Assembly: GCA_013399305.1 (NCBI GenBank)
Contig: VXAI01000177.1
Coordinates: forward strand, 146,389 to 210,388
Length of the DNA: 64,000 bases
Reading direction: 5' to 3'
Source of the DNA: Rostratula benghalensis
Taxonomy: Eukaryota; Chordata; Aves; Charadriiformes; Rostratulidae
Shown: piece by piece, positions 1 to 11,720 of the stretch
How positions within the stretch are numbered: position 1 is the first letter of the stretch
Layout: each line of letters starts with the position of its first letter
Program-made: the position numbers and the translations under genes
The notes under the pieces: generated by a model
The model's database searches: none
Seen by the model: the letters and a program-made list of their open reading frames with translations, nothing else
Told to the model about the DNA's origin: nothing

Positions 1-2645
1 TTTTTTTTTTTTTTCTTTCTTGAAGAGAACTTCAGCAATTTCATCAAGCATATGTTCCTCGTCTTCAACTCCCTATTAAAGGCTTGGCATTTTTATTTTA
101 TCTGATAAAGAATTCGAATCACACAGAAATTTCACAGTAGGAGCCTGATTTACCCTCTTTGTTTTCTTATGTAGCTCAACTAAACCAAATATATTTTTTC
201 CTGAACAGCTATCACAAAATAATAAATTATAATTTTGGAGCAATTCAACCCAGACAATTTTTATGCAAGTGCAGTAATGGATCACAAGGTTAGCTGTGAA
301 TTGCGATCCCTTGTGCAGTTTCTTAAACGAGGGGCAATGCCAACTCAGCTTTGCTTACCTCATTTACTCTGCATCTCAACTTGTAAATTAATCATTGCTG
401 GCAACATCAATTTGGTTGTAATTAATCATACAGGGAGGAGCAAAGAAATTGCACTGAAGTGAGTCATATTAACAACGTTATCTGATTGCTCTCACTGTAA
501 TTTACTAGGATCCTGATGTGTGCATACAAGGCTTCTGGCTGGTACTTTGGCAGAGAAGGAAATTTGTAAATTGCTGTGTACAATTGGTAGAATAATGGGT
601 AGTCCAACTAGCCATGTATGTAGATTTCTAACGAGCCCTGCTTTGATGTATTACTTCTGTGCCCATAATTGCACAGGCTCTCAGGCCTTTAGCTCTCAAA
701 TTGCCAATGAAGGTAAGGGACCTCTAGTGCCCCTCTGTCACATAATAAATAACAACAAAGTGCATTTCCAGGCAAGCCAAGGAGAATTCCACCCTGGAGA
801 AATGCCACTACAGTCAAAGATAAAATACAGAAGAAAACACTGTATTGAATTTAAAGCAAAAGCTATCTAGAGAATAAAAATGGAAAACAACTAGCTAAAC
901 AGGTTTTCAGTATTGATTAGGTCCCTTTTTTTCCCCAAAAAAGCAAGCTAAAAGATTAGATGTTGATGGTCTTAGGAGGCAATAGAAAATTTACTTCTAC
1001 TATATCAAAGGAATTCCTCTGCTAATGAGATTCTCGAGATCATGAAACACTTGAATTTTTTTTTATACATGCAGTTAATTTCAAAACTGGTTAATGATAG
1101 ACAGAATTTTATTTTTAAAACAGTTAAACTATGGCATATTTTCCATCTGAGATGTGTATCTCTATCGAGTCAAAACAGGAAAACAGAATGGCAGATAATC
1201 TTAAGTAATAAAACAAAAAGCTGAAAGCCAAGGTCTAGAAGTAAAACAACATCTGTTTTGCACATTTACCTACATCTAATTCAACTGTGTGTAGATCCAA
1301 GCTGGACAGATATTTACAGACACCCGTAGTCTAACCTTGAAACTTGAGGACATACCTTAGCAGAGAGTGTCAAAGTTTCATAGACACATGCATGACTATA
1401 CATATATCAATTACTGTCTGGAATGAAGATGCAAAGGAAGCCTGTTATTTCACACAGCATTGTACATTAAAGCTCTGAATACATTAAAATTAGTTCTCCT
1501 AATGTAATGATCCTAGTGTTCAAAGATATAGTTGCCATTAAACCAGCTTTCTCATAGCTGAGCTCTGAGCTTCAACATTAGCAAATGAGAAAGGTCAGAG
1601 ATAAGGTAGATTGGTTTCATGTCTGAGTGCAGCCCAACTTTTCCAGGAAACCAGATGACCTACATAAACCTCACATCTAATAGTAGATGTATTTCAACTA
1701 GGGCAGTAATTATAGAAGGCCAATTAGCCAGTTACAAGAGGCTGTGCAGCAGGCCACTGGAAGAGGAGATTTAATTTCTTTTGTTTTAACTGTAACAGCA
1801 ATAGGAAACTGGGTTTCTCCTACGCTGAGAACACTGATTTGACTGAAAACGGGAAAATTCAGGTAATAGGGAGAATAAAACGAACACCCACTGACATCTT
1901 ACATATTAATTATTCCCCTTGCAACCTAGAGACCTGGATAGCATTGTCAGCCCTCCCCACTCTCCTGGTGACAAGGAAGGGTGTGGGAGCAGAGTGATCT
2001 CCTGACAGTCCAGGAGACTGTCCCCTTCAGCCCATGGCCAAGCAGTGAGAGACCAGAGGGCAAGCACATGGTGACAAAATGCTCCACCAGCCTGCAGGTG
2101 GCTCATGGGCATCCCAAGCTAGCAGTCATATTGTTATGTTTAAGCTAGAGGTACCTAGATTTTTGCAGGTGGGCCTGCAAAAGCAGAGCTGAAGCATAAT
2201 TTATATGGCTTTTCTTTCTAAATCTCCGAAAATAATTACCCATAATTGGTGCTTAATACTAACTGAGTTCACTGCAAGCTGTCTAATGAAGTTCAAGGCC
2301 AGCAAACATTTCCTATACTCTTTGAGGGGATTATTACCTTCATATTATGCAAAGCTGCTTCAGTTTGAACCCATAAGACTAGTAGGAGACACTCTTAATC
2401 TCCCTGGTTTGGTTATCAAAAAGTAAAATAGAGGTAATATCGCTTGCAACTCACTTGTACACCTGAAATTGTAGGGTAAGACAGCTTTTACCCCACTTAC
2501 AGGGCCTGGAGCATTAGATGAGCATTCTTATTATGTATGACTTCTAAACCAGGCAGCATAGAGCATAAACCATAAAATAAGAGGAATAAAGAAAGTTTAC
2601 AGGACACTCAAATTGCCACAAGAATACCAAATTGTTTTTCTTCAG
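1..2645. other. Unique AT-rich non-coding sequence
   Basis: No reading frame here exceeds about 116 codons, and none has a recognisable protein pattern. The window opens in a run of 14 T. A small perfect hairpin lies at 2004-2022 (7-bp stem, 5-base loop). I recognise no dispersed repeat. This looks like intergenic or intronic DNA. Confidence 0.55.
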
Positions 2646-2669
2646 AAAGGGGAGGACATGGTGCCCATT
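2646..2669 (+). other. Candidate 24-nt microexon (unproven)
   Basis: A pyrimidine stretch ending in ttcttcag precedes 24 bases that are followed directly by a near-ideal donor, gtaagtaaa. The 24 bases are a multiple of three and open in all three frames; frame 1 reads KGEDMVPI. I do not recognise the peptide. Splice-like pairs this close are expected by chance about once or twice per strand in 64 kb, so this is only a candidate. It could be an alternative microexon, a lncRNA exon, or nothing. Confidence 0.12.
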
Positions 2670-2918
2670 GTAAGTAAATCACTGAACACCAATCTCAGCT
2701 TATATTACAGACTGGAGCGGCAAATGCACACATGGCAGATATCTTAGTAGGCATGTGGCATGTCCATACTCTAAAATTTATGTTTAAAAAGTCAGAAAGG
2801 ACTTAAAAATAAGTATAATTAAAGTCTGATATCTGGAAAATGGACCTATCCTGAGACATTTAACTAGGTTAGCCTATTTGTTTGTCCAGAAGAAGCTACA
2901 ATAGTGAGTTTATTATTT
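2670..2918. other. Unique non-coding sequence
   Basis: AT-rich sequence between the candidate microexon and the degraded LTR. I see no repeat or gene signal. Confidence 0.5.
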
Positions 2919-3612
2919 TGTATGTGCATGTGAAAGGCAGCAGTTACAAGGTTGAAGGAGCAAGGGGCCACAGTTGTGACCTGTGTGGGAGGACAAAAGA
3001 AAAGCATTGCAGCTGGCTCTGAAACCAATTTAAGCAACAATAGAAAAAATTAAAAAAACTTTAAAAATGCAGGCCAAAGTATATCCAATCAGAGCAGCAC
3101 ATGATGCCCTGCTCAGACATATAGCAGAGATCCTGGGAGCCTGTGGCAGCTGGAGATATACTTCTGGAGTGGCTTTCGTGCCAGAAGGGGGTGGGTACAT
3201 TGCTGAAGGGCCTGCAGCCCACGGGTGACCCGCACTGGAGCAGGGACAACAGTGAACAGTCTCAGACATGGTTACCTGCAGAGTGGTGGAAAGCCATGAA
3301 ACATCTGCCAGCTGAAAGAAACCATCAGGTGCAGAAAGGGGAACATCAGATGTTGGGCAGAACATCTCAGCCTCCTATACCACTCCCACCTCATTGTGTG
3401 AACTATGATGGACCGAGGACAACTCAGAGAAAACATATGAAAAGTCAAGGCTGTGGAGAGAGAAGGATAGATGTTTATCTAAGTGCTTGTGTAATTGCTT
3501 ATGTTTTATTGGGTTTTTTCCTATCAGCACCCAAATCAATGATCAAAAGTTTATGTTTACTGGCGAGGAGTCAAATACATTTTCCCAACTCAAGACTGTT
3601 TTGATTGTGACA
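2919..3612 (+). mobile_element. Degraded endogenous-retrovirus LTR, plus strand
   Basis: Several landmarks of the long avian LTR family also seen at 35611-36743 occur here in the same order on the opposite strand. They are a TG-initiated 5' end near 2919, then a 'caaggtt...gg-gc-aggggcca' segment (2947-2970). A G-rich module at 3206-3245 reads 'cctgcagcccacggg' followed by 'cactggagcaggg'. A 3' segment at 3570-3612 reads 'ttttcccaactcaagactg' and then 'gattgtgac'. The expected AATAAA has decayed to AATACA (3574-3579). The 3' end found in the other copy is missing or unrecognisable, so the right boundary is approximate. Open frames of 153 codons (plus, 3143-3604) and 111 codons (minus, 3030-3365) lie inside it and are by-products of its GC-rich modules, not genes. 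No retroviral internal region is attached, so it is probably an old solo LTR. The family is assigned from memory of avian LTRs, not from a search. Confidence 0.55.
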
Positions 3613-3660
3613 ACATATTGAAAAGGAAAAGCGATATTAGATTATAAATGGCTCTCTAAC

Positions 3661-3731
3661 AGAAGGTGACATAATAAAATTCAATGGCTGGGAGATGTAT
3701 GCCGGTCATATTTAGGTTGGAAAAGGCAGAG
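3661..3731 (+). mobile_element. Possible ancient LINE (CR1/L3-like) 3' scrap
   Basis: The order 'aaattcaatggctggga-atg' then 'tcata-ttaggttggaaaaggca' resembles the 3' untranslated part of very old amniote CR1/L3 elements, where a 'atggctggaag' block precedes 'ttcagactggaaataaggca'. Only about 70 bp fit, so chance is a real alternative. Confidence 0.25.
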
Positions 3732-6087
3732 CAGAACAGACTGTAAATATTCAGGACAATAAGCAGAAACATGCTGGTCTGCCCCTGTGCAAAATCCTGA
3801 AACCGAGATCAGATAGAAGGAAATCACGGATTTAATTCAAAGAGCTCCATGTCTCTAGCCTTTGTAATACAGGATATGTGCCTGGATCATGACAGTGGTT
3901 TCTTGCAGGCTCTCAAATCCTAACGTAACCAGTCACTATAACTGAGAGTAGAGACAGTGTACACTAGCATTAAGTAGGCAGTCTATAAAACAATGTCTTG
4001 ACAGCAAAAGCTTAAGGAATACCCGTTTCCCAATCTCCTGCTTTTTGTACCTGTGTCCATGCTGTAAGTTTTTGCCTAGAAAATAATCTGCTAGTACAGA
4101 TATTTGTGGAACCAGACCACAAAAAAGAGAATTTAAGCAATCAAAATAATATGTGTCCCTCCCTTCCCCGCAAAAAAAATAAATAATCTAAAAGCCAAAT
4201 GCCAAAATCAGCATATAGATATTCTTCAAACAGTTCTTCCAAACTTTCATACTTCTCCTGAACACAGTACAAAACTTGTCAAAGGCAACATCATAATCTC
4301 ATTCTTTACAACATGTTGCTTGTATTAACCTTTTAATACAGTTTTTGCAAGCGTCAAAGCTTAGGAACCATAATACAATTTTCAAAAGAGAGTTCCAGCA
4401 AGGTGCAGCACCTCTGTAGTACTGAGATGAACAGAAGCTGCAGCATGACATTTAACTACTTTTAAGCATTTTCATATAAAATCTCTTTCAAAAGCAAGAA
4501 TTAGGTCTTGAAGACTTCTGATTCTTAAAAATTAGTACCTTTTATTTCTTAAAGGCAATTATTATGAAGTTTTGCAACGACACAAGACCAAGCTTTGCTC
4601 GTTCTCTGTAGTAATCCTGGTTTGAAACCCCACCTAATCTTCAATTTGTGTCCTGCAAGTTGCTTAGAAACTTATGGAAGAACATGAAGATTTTAATAAA
4701 CTGGCTTTGTTAGCGTGGTTTCACTTTAGAAACATGAGTATGATTTAAATCAACTAAATGCAGATGCTGGTGTTAGATGAAATCACAGCAGCAAAACTAT
4801 GTCTGCAATTGCATTAAAATTACAGACCAACAAATACAAAAAATGCTTGACTTAAGTGGGTGCCTACATACAAGACTATGCCTCAAAAATATCCCATCTA
4901 TCCAGGTTTATTTCTGATCAGTTCCACAAAAAAGATGTTTTATCTCAATGTACTGGAAATCATACCTGAAACATTTGCGAATTTCCTACATTCTAAGTGC
5001 ATAACTAGCAGAAGCTTATTTGAAGTTTATTATTTCTTATGATTTTGAGTTGTGAATAATCTGCCTGTTTACAGAATTTATAGTCTTGAAAAAACCAAAA
5101 ATATAAAGCTATTAATTCTCACCTTTTACCAAGCATCTCAAAATCCAGCATTACTAACCCTGTGCAGCCCTGGGCATTTCAAGCCACCAGCTGTTCCACA
5201 AAAGCTGGATTGCGATGGCATCATTACAGACATCATGTGCCCTCCAGGAGAAGCGTTGTAACCACATAAACTGATAAGCTTTGCTGTGATTTATTCCTTT
5301 CCACATATATATAAAAAAAAAGCAAAAAAAGCTTTCTTAAGAAAAAAAAATACCTCAAATCAGTGCCAGTTTGGTAGGACTTACCATTTCCTAAAAGTAT
5401 ATGAGCTTAATAAAATAATGTTTTGTTAATAGACCATTAAGGTAAAAGTGCAGTAAAAATATAAAAGAGGTACTAATAGGACTCACGTGTAAGAAAAGAC
5501 TCTCATAATTTTAAAATGGAAATTTTTTCAACTCAAGTCACATTTTATTTTCCAAAATCAGCATGAAGTTTTAGGAGGACATATACAATGAAAAATATTG
5601 CAACCAAACTATGTATTCTGTGCTATGAGTGAAGGGACAGCTAAGTTTGTAGGAAGAATTGCACCACAGAAAAAAAATATTATTGGAGACAGAACATTAA
5701 ATTGCAAAATGAATTGTTATGCTTGTGATGTGCTGGAATCTGTCAGGGTATGCAACATGAGGCAGGAACTTGCTGTCTGACATATTGCTACATTGATATT
5801 ATTTGATATATTCATAGCAATTTGGTGCTTCTGTTGGCTGTCCATGGGGCTAGGAAAGCCTTTATGCTTTTGATAGATTTACGGGGAGAGAGACACGATG
5901 GGTGAGTTTGTTTCCTTTGAAGCTTTTGAGACCGGCTATAACGAGACTGTGTGATAGGGCTTCCACTCACACTGGAGTTCCTCCATTGCCAGATTGACAT
6001 ACTTTTTCCCGGTGTTCAAAGGAGAAATAATTGCCAGGTTAGGATTCAAAAGTTCTCTTTCCATCCTTAACTTTGTTGTGGGTGGTA
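3732..6087. other. Unique AT-rich non-coding sequence
   Basis: No recognisable gene or dispersed repeat. An A-rich stretch lies at about 5313-5349. Reading frames are short (60-70 codons) and compositionally like non-coding DNA. Confidence 0.55.
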
Positions 6088-6252
6088 CTTACATCCCCAT
6101 CTCTGAATGTGTTTAAGAGTTGTTGAGATGTGGTGCTGGGAAATTTGGTGTAGGGGAAAATTTGGTGTAGGGGAGGAATTTGTAGAGTAGGGCTGATGGT
6201 TGGACTCAATGATCCCAAGAGTCTCTTCCAACCTGAAGATGCTATGATTCTA
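6088..6252 (+). mobile_element. CR1 LINE 3'-end fragment
   Basis: This is a 5'-truncated tail of a CR1 retrotransposon in sense orientation. It has the classic 'gatggttggactcaatgat' then 'tcttccaacctgaa-atg' block and ends in the tail 'ctatgattctat' (6241-6252). It looks like the same subfamily as the element at the right end of the window, which carries the complementary 'ccctacaccatatttcccaa' words. A 17-bp exact tandem duplication sits at 6141-6174. CR1 is the dominant LINE of birds, and copies are usually short 3' fragments like this. Confidence 0.88.
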
Positions 6253-6621
6253 TATGGTTTGTAACCACAGGTGTGTTACAGCACATCAAAGGTTTCTGTG
6301 GATCCTCTGACATACATTGCCAGACTTATTCTATTGACAAGATATTGAAATCAGTGGCAGAGTTGGTATCTGTTGGATCAGCCTTTTGCTCTGGCAGATC
6401 CCCATGAAATAGCATGATTTCACAAACTGTTGCCATTTACTGTTTTTTGTTTTGTAAACTGAAGGCACAAGATTGCAGCCACAGCCATATGTATGTGTCT
6501 GCATATGTATATGTATATCCATTACAGAGAAAACACACAACTCTGTTTCTGAAGGTTGGGAGAAAATACACTGGTTTACTCCCAATATTGGGGGGAAAAA
6601 AAAAAAAAAAAAAAAAAAAGA
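6253..6621. other. Spacer between two CR1 fragments, with A24 tract
   Basis: Unique sequence between two CR1 tails of the same orientation. It ends in an uninterrupted run of 24 A (6596-6619) that touches the start of the next CR1 similarity. The tract makes a lysine run in the overlapping reading frame, which has no other meaning. Confidence 0.6.
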
Positions 6622-6955
6622 AGGGATCACATCATTCTAAATAACTTGATGCAGTTCCCAAGTGGTTGAAGGAGGACAGAGCCGGACTCTTTTCAGTGGT
6701 TTCCAGTGATAGGATGAGGGGCAATGGGCACAAGCCGGAACATAGGAGGCTTCATTCTAATATGAGGAAAATCTTCCTTGTGAGGGTGACAGAGCCCTGG
6801 AACAAGCTGCCCAGGGAGGTTGTGGAATCTCCTTAACTGGAAACCCTGCCTGGATGCAGTCCTGAGTAATGTGCTCTAGGCAATCCTGCTTTGGCAGGGG
6901 AATTGGACAAGATCTCTAGAGGACCCTTCCAACTCTGAAATTCCATTATTCTAGA
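6622..6955 (+). mobile_element. CR1 LINE 3'-end fragment
   Basis: A sense-strand CR1 tail. It contains the end of the ORF2 region (the 'ggatgaggggcaatgggcac' and 'ctgcccagggaggttgtgga' blocks) followed by the 3' end ('ggcaggggaattggacaaga', then 'acccttccaact'). The first 35 or so bases are poorly matched, so the 5' boundary is uncertain. Stop codons break the reading frame. It is a dead, 5'-truncated copy. Confidence 0.9.
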
Positions 6956-8624
6956 AAAACTCGAACAACAGAGAAAGCGGCACAGAGGACATTGAGATGT
7001 TAACATTGCAACCCTTTTTTAAATTTTTTAATTCATTTTAATTTTAAAGAGTGCACCCTTGATTCTAGCCTGGAGAATCAATATTATAAATATTGCCAAA
7101 GAGCAGTGATCCCAAGTGTGACTGATGTGTACCTCGCAGTTAAAGAATAGCTAGGATTTGTTAAGTTACTGTTAGGAATAGTAGAGCATTAGTTCACAGA
7201 TACATGCAAGACATTTGTTGAATGACTGCAGCATGGCAGAGTAATTCCAGGGCTCATTCACTAACATAGCTGGAGGAGAAACAGTTAAAGTGGCCCTCTT
7301 GGCAATTTCAATTTTTGAGACAAATATTAAAATTGAAATAATACAAATGCAAATTCCAAATTCCAATCTCTAGTGAACAGATGGGGAGAGTATCATGTTC
7401 TGGAGGGTAAAGAAAGTCCTACACTCATAAATCACCTACTGAATGTTTGGTTTAAAGCTAGTGTAAAAGCCAAAACGTGACACTACACACATGCCCATTA
7501 CATCACAGGAAGCTAATTGTTCTAAAAATATGCCTTTTTGTAAACCCATCCAAATGGTGGTGATGCAGTATCACACTTGCAGTTTTTAAACAAAGGAAGT
7601 CACAGGTATACAAGTTAACTGGTTATCCCAAGGCAGAGAAAGGAGGATCACAATAGATGAAAATTACATGAAACGGCTCTCTTAGTTCCATCTGAGCAGG
7701 GACTGTAAGGAAAAAGGCTCCTTTAAAAAGGCATGAAATGGATTTTTTCCTGTATAGGGCTAATTTGGTCTGTCCTTCTTGTATGGATTGAAAGACATTT
7801 TTATTTTAAGCGTCACCCACTTGTGAGGAAAAATTAGTCAGGCTTTCTACAAGTCTGTGTTTCTAAAGACCAGATGGTATTGATCTGAACATAAGGTAGA
7901 TGGCAGAATTAAGGCAGAAAGAATATCACAGGGGGGAAAACCAACAAATAATCTTTTATGAATTGCATAGCTTCTTTTTATTGCTGAACTTGAAACCTGA
8001 AACACTTGAAAATCTGTATTTTTCAGTCTAGCTGCAAACACTGCTTCTTGTGTCATGTATTTTTCTCTTGTGTACAGCAAACTAGTGATACTTGGTTTTC
8101 ACAATGAGTTAGTGTTAAGAAGCAGCTATTATTCACAGTGCTAAGTCTTGTCACCTATTTCTGAATTTTTCTCTCTCTAAATTTAACATGAACATGAGAA
8201 GTACAGCAGGTAGGAGAGTCAAAAAGGTATTCAGGTCATTTGTCATTGATGAGAATGTTTTGAAGACGGCAGCCTTTCTCAAGGGCTTAGTTAAACGTAT
8301 GTGAATATTGACACTTTTAAAAAGGAATAGTGTGAATTCAGATAAGCATCTTATATAATTTAAAGTCCCTAAAAATTGCATCAGATCTTATTAACATACC
8401 CAACTCCTCATTAAAAATAGTCTTGGAATTTGAAAGTAACTGTTAAAATGAACAAGATTGCTCCTAGAGCTATCTTTTTCAACTGGAAGAATTAGTCCAT
8501 TGTAAATAGATTTCTAATACAAAAATCCCTAGTATTTTGAAATCTTTGAAAATTCCTAGTATTTTATGGGCTCTTTATCCTTCTAGAAGATGTTAAGAAT
8601 AAGATTAGAAATTGTAAAATAATA

Positions 8625-8625
8625 N
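8625..8625. other. Ambiguous base (n)
   Basis: This is the only non-ACGT character I noticed. It marks an unresolved base in the assembly, not a gap of known size. Confidence 0.95.
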
Positions 8626-9082
8626 GAAGTACATGCAGTTCTAGATGAGGTTATCGAGTCTAATTTTCTGAACACCATAGATTTTCCTTTGCTCTAACTG
8701 ATAGTTGATTCCATAATGAATCAAGTAATGATGAACTAAATATTTTACACTTTCTAGGGTCCACATAACAGTTTACTGTCGGCAGGGACAAAAGGAAAAT
8801 GAGAGCTATTGATGCCCCTAAGTGAAGAGGTTGCCTAAGTACCACCTATGCAGACTATTCCAACACAGATGAGATATACAAAACCCTATCAATTGATGTG
8901 CTGGAGGAATTCTCTACTAGTCAAAAAATGTGGTCAGTTTAATGCTGAATCCATGAACAAGTCAGAACAACTATGTTCTGCTTTCTCCACTGGCCCTACT
9001 TCCTCCAGCATCTTTCTTCCAGGAGGACAGGAAAAGACAGAAAATGCTGACAGAAGCCTTCTGGCCAACTACAGAGTAAGGG

Positions 9083-9127
9083 AAAAAAAGAAAAAAAAAA
9101 AAAAAAAAAAAAAGAAAAAGAAAAAAA
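9083..9127 (+). repeat. A-rich homopolymer tract
   Basis: About 45 bases, almost all A with three isolated G. It may be the remnant tail of a retrotransposed sequence, but no element is recognisable upstream. It could equally be a simple repeat. Confidence 0.85.
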
Positions 9128-10404
9128 GTGTTCCTGACCATGTGGTTAGTTATCTTAACGAACTGACTTTTTACTTACTGCAGAGCAGGAAGTTCCATGA
9201 TGTTGCCAGGGGGAATGCAGTTAAGTCTATGAAGGAATATTTTCAAGGCAAAGGTTCAGACATGCGAAGATACTACATTGAGAAGCACCTCCTAATAGAT
9301 AATTTATAAAACTTCTTCTGGAAACAGATTAAAATTCACATGTAGATAATTTCAGATGAAACTCAGACTCCCACGTTCCTTATAATAACTTTTCACCTGA
9401 TAAATTCCCAGTGCTACACCCCAGCATTTTATAATTGACTACTCCAGCCACTGGAACTTTGTCAGTCAGATTGAAAAAATTGCCCTTTTTGCCTGAGGTA
9501 GCTGCCTGGATAGAATACAGAAGTCACCTTTCTTCTTGAAGAACTGAACATCCTTATGTGAGGGTAATTATTCAGGTACTAGGTCATCTTCAGACCCTTT
9601 TCTTCCTTTATATTCTGAAAGCTGGTCTTAGCCTTCTCAATCACAGCACTGTATGTTGTCTCCACCTACCCAAGAGCTCTTCCAGAGTCACTGCTTTCCA
9701 GCAGCTTTACTGCCCCATAGTTGTACACCAGAGCAGTTATCCTCACATGCATCAGCTGTACTACAACATCTGAGTTGGACTGCAACTATTTAAAGAGGTG
9801 ATTTAGGTCAGTCTTCAGGAAAAAAATAATTTCCCTTTTTTATTATTTATTGTTAGACCAATTCATGTCCATCTGAAAATTGTGGCAGGAAAGACATACT
9901 ATCAACATTCAGATTTGTTCATAAAAATATTGTTGGATCAAGAATTAGTCTCCAGCAGAAACAGTTCTGCTGATTGATATCTCTCTGTTAACAACTATAT
10001 TTTCAGAGCTGGCAGCAACAGAATAAAACTCCATTTAAAATTTACTTCTCTTTTCAGTTGCTTTAAGCTTTAGAAAATTGGCCCTGCTGAAGATCCAAAA
10101 ATACTCAGTAGTGGTTGATAATGTGTTTTCTTGTCATAAGTAAATGCTGTAAGGTCATGATCAAGATTTCTAAGCAGTTGCTAGTTTTAAGTTCACAAAT
10201 TCACAAGCAGAATGAAAGCCAAATTGAGTTACCTTCTGTCAGTTGCAAGACTTTCTGGATAAATAAGTTAATCTATATTTCTCTGAGAAAATAAAAGGAA
10301 ATTTTGTTACTGGATGCTTGCAGAATGCAGAATTTGACAAAATGTCACACACAAAAATGACCTGTCACCATATTTTTTCTTCCAGGGAATTACAGATTGA
10401 TACT

Positions 10405-10465
10405 AACGAGCCTCCTCCTCCTCCCCAGCACCCTGCCTCTTTTTTTTTTTTTTTTTTTTTTTTTT
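10405..10465 (+). repeat. Pyrimidine-rich tract ending in T26
   Basis: A run of 'cctcctcctcctcccc' is followed by 'agcaccctgcctc' and 26 consecutive T (10440-10465). On the minus strand this is an A-tract. No transposon boundary is recognisable next to it. Confidence 0.85.
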
Positions 10466-11449
10466 CTGTTTGAAAGTGGAGATATTGCGGAAAACAGTTA
10501 TCAGTATCTTACTTCAGTCTGCCCTATAATTCTGAATTGCTGGTGATTAATAACTGCCTGATGTCTGGTACCCTCATCCTATCACACAAATTACAGTAAG
10601 TGATTTTAATGTTTTACTTACATATCACATTTTAGCAACTTCCAGTAATAACAGCTGTCTCACCTTTTTCACACATGAATATCTCCAAGGTCTCCTGCGC
10701 TGCTTAGAAAGACAACATGAAATATTGACAATGTTCTTAAAGAACACAAATGTAACCCTAGTTACAAGTGAAAATAACAATGCAACACAACATAAATCTT
10801 TATAATTAGGCAAAAACATTTAAATAAGCCAATTGATGTTCTTATGCCAAGACAATATGTCTGTTTGCTGTTCAGTGAAAATGACTGTGAGATTCTGCTC
10901 TCTGCTTGAGTATATTGTCTGAATTCGTCTTCATGCGGAAAAGGTTTGTCCATTAATGGAACTGTAGGAAATGGCATTTAATTTAGAAAATCTGGCCTCA
11001 TTGTGTTTATTTACTTATAGTTCCTATTTATATACAAACATATACGAAAGCTAACTGCATGCACACACACACACATACATTCATTAAACTAAGCTAGATC
11101 TTGTCTGGTAAAAACAAATATGCATTTTGCTCAGCATTGAAAATGTTATACAGATACATTACTGCAGGCATTTTTCTTTAGAAAAGAACCCAGAAGATCT
11201 TCATGTGCCTTGTATGTGCTGAAGGTTATGATGAGAGCCTGGAATTTGGGAGACCTGTGTAAATGCCTCCTGGGGCCAGTCTGCTTATCTGAGAGAGTAA
11301 CAGACACATGATGACCTTACTCCAACAGGACATTTATCTTTAGTAAAAAGAGGCAGTGACAGGTCTATTGCTGCTGATGTGTTTTAATTTTTTAAAATAT
11401 GCATGGGATGAGTGAAAAAAAAATAAAAAAATCATTGACATTTTCTAAG
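10466..11449. other. Unique AT-rich non-coding sequence
   Basis: No gene or dispersed repeat recognised. It contains a short CA run near 11063-11076. Confidence 0.5.
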
Positions 11450-11720
11450 GCTCCCCTGGGTAATCACCACTCACTCACTCACTCTCCCCCGGGGGTTGTA
11501 TGTTTTACGTACCCAGGTGGGAGTTGTGCCCGTGGGCAGACAAGTGGCTGTGAGTTCCTCCAGCGCACCCGACCCCCACCTGAGCTCTATCCTGGTGCTG
11601 GCAAGGTGCTTCCCACCTCGCTGTCTGCTGTCGGTCCCATGCCTCTCCTGCTTGGTCCTGATCCCTGGTGATCCCTGCCTTAACTGCTCTGCTGGAACTG
11701 CTTCCACTCTCAGCTGTAGA
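11450..11720. other. Isolated GC-rich block of unknown origin
   Basis: A sharp compositional change. After an ACTC tetranucleotide run (about 11468-11485) comes the perfect 10-bp palindrome CCCCCGGGGG (11486-11495), then about 220 bp of C-rich sequence with several CpGs, returning to AT-rich DNA near 11720. Overlapping open frames of 78-90 codons on both strands reflect the lack of A/T-rich stop codons, not a gene. It could be an unrecognised solo LTR, an old first exon or CpG-rich promoter remnant, or a local high-recombination patch. Confidence 0.4.

Larger units (their letters stand above)
6956..10400. other. Unique AT-rich non-coding sequence
   Basis: No gene signal. It holds one ambiguous base (n at 8625), an A/G-rich homopolymer stretch at 9083-9127, and an imperfect repeat of 'cctagtatttt' at about 8528 and 8555. 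A 153-codon frame over 8848-9309 owes much of its length to the A-tract, which reads as poly-lysine. Confidence 0.55.

Noticed and set aside
108..120. 'aattcgaatcac' as a tRNA T-loop
   Set aside because: No acceptor or anticodon stem can be folded around it.
3143..3604. 153-codon plus-strand ORF as a gene
   Set aside because: It coincides with the degraded LTR at 2919-3612; no domain is recognisable.
8848..9309. 153-codon ORF with a long lysine run
   Set aside because: The lysine run is a translated A-tract; the remainder has no recognisable motif.
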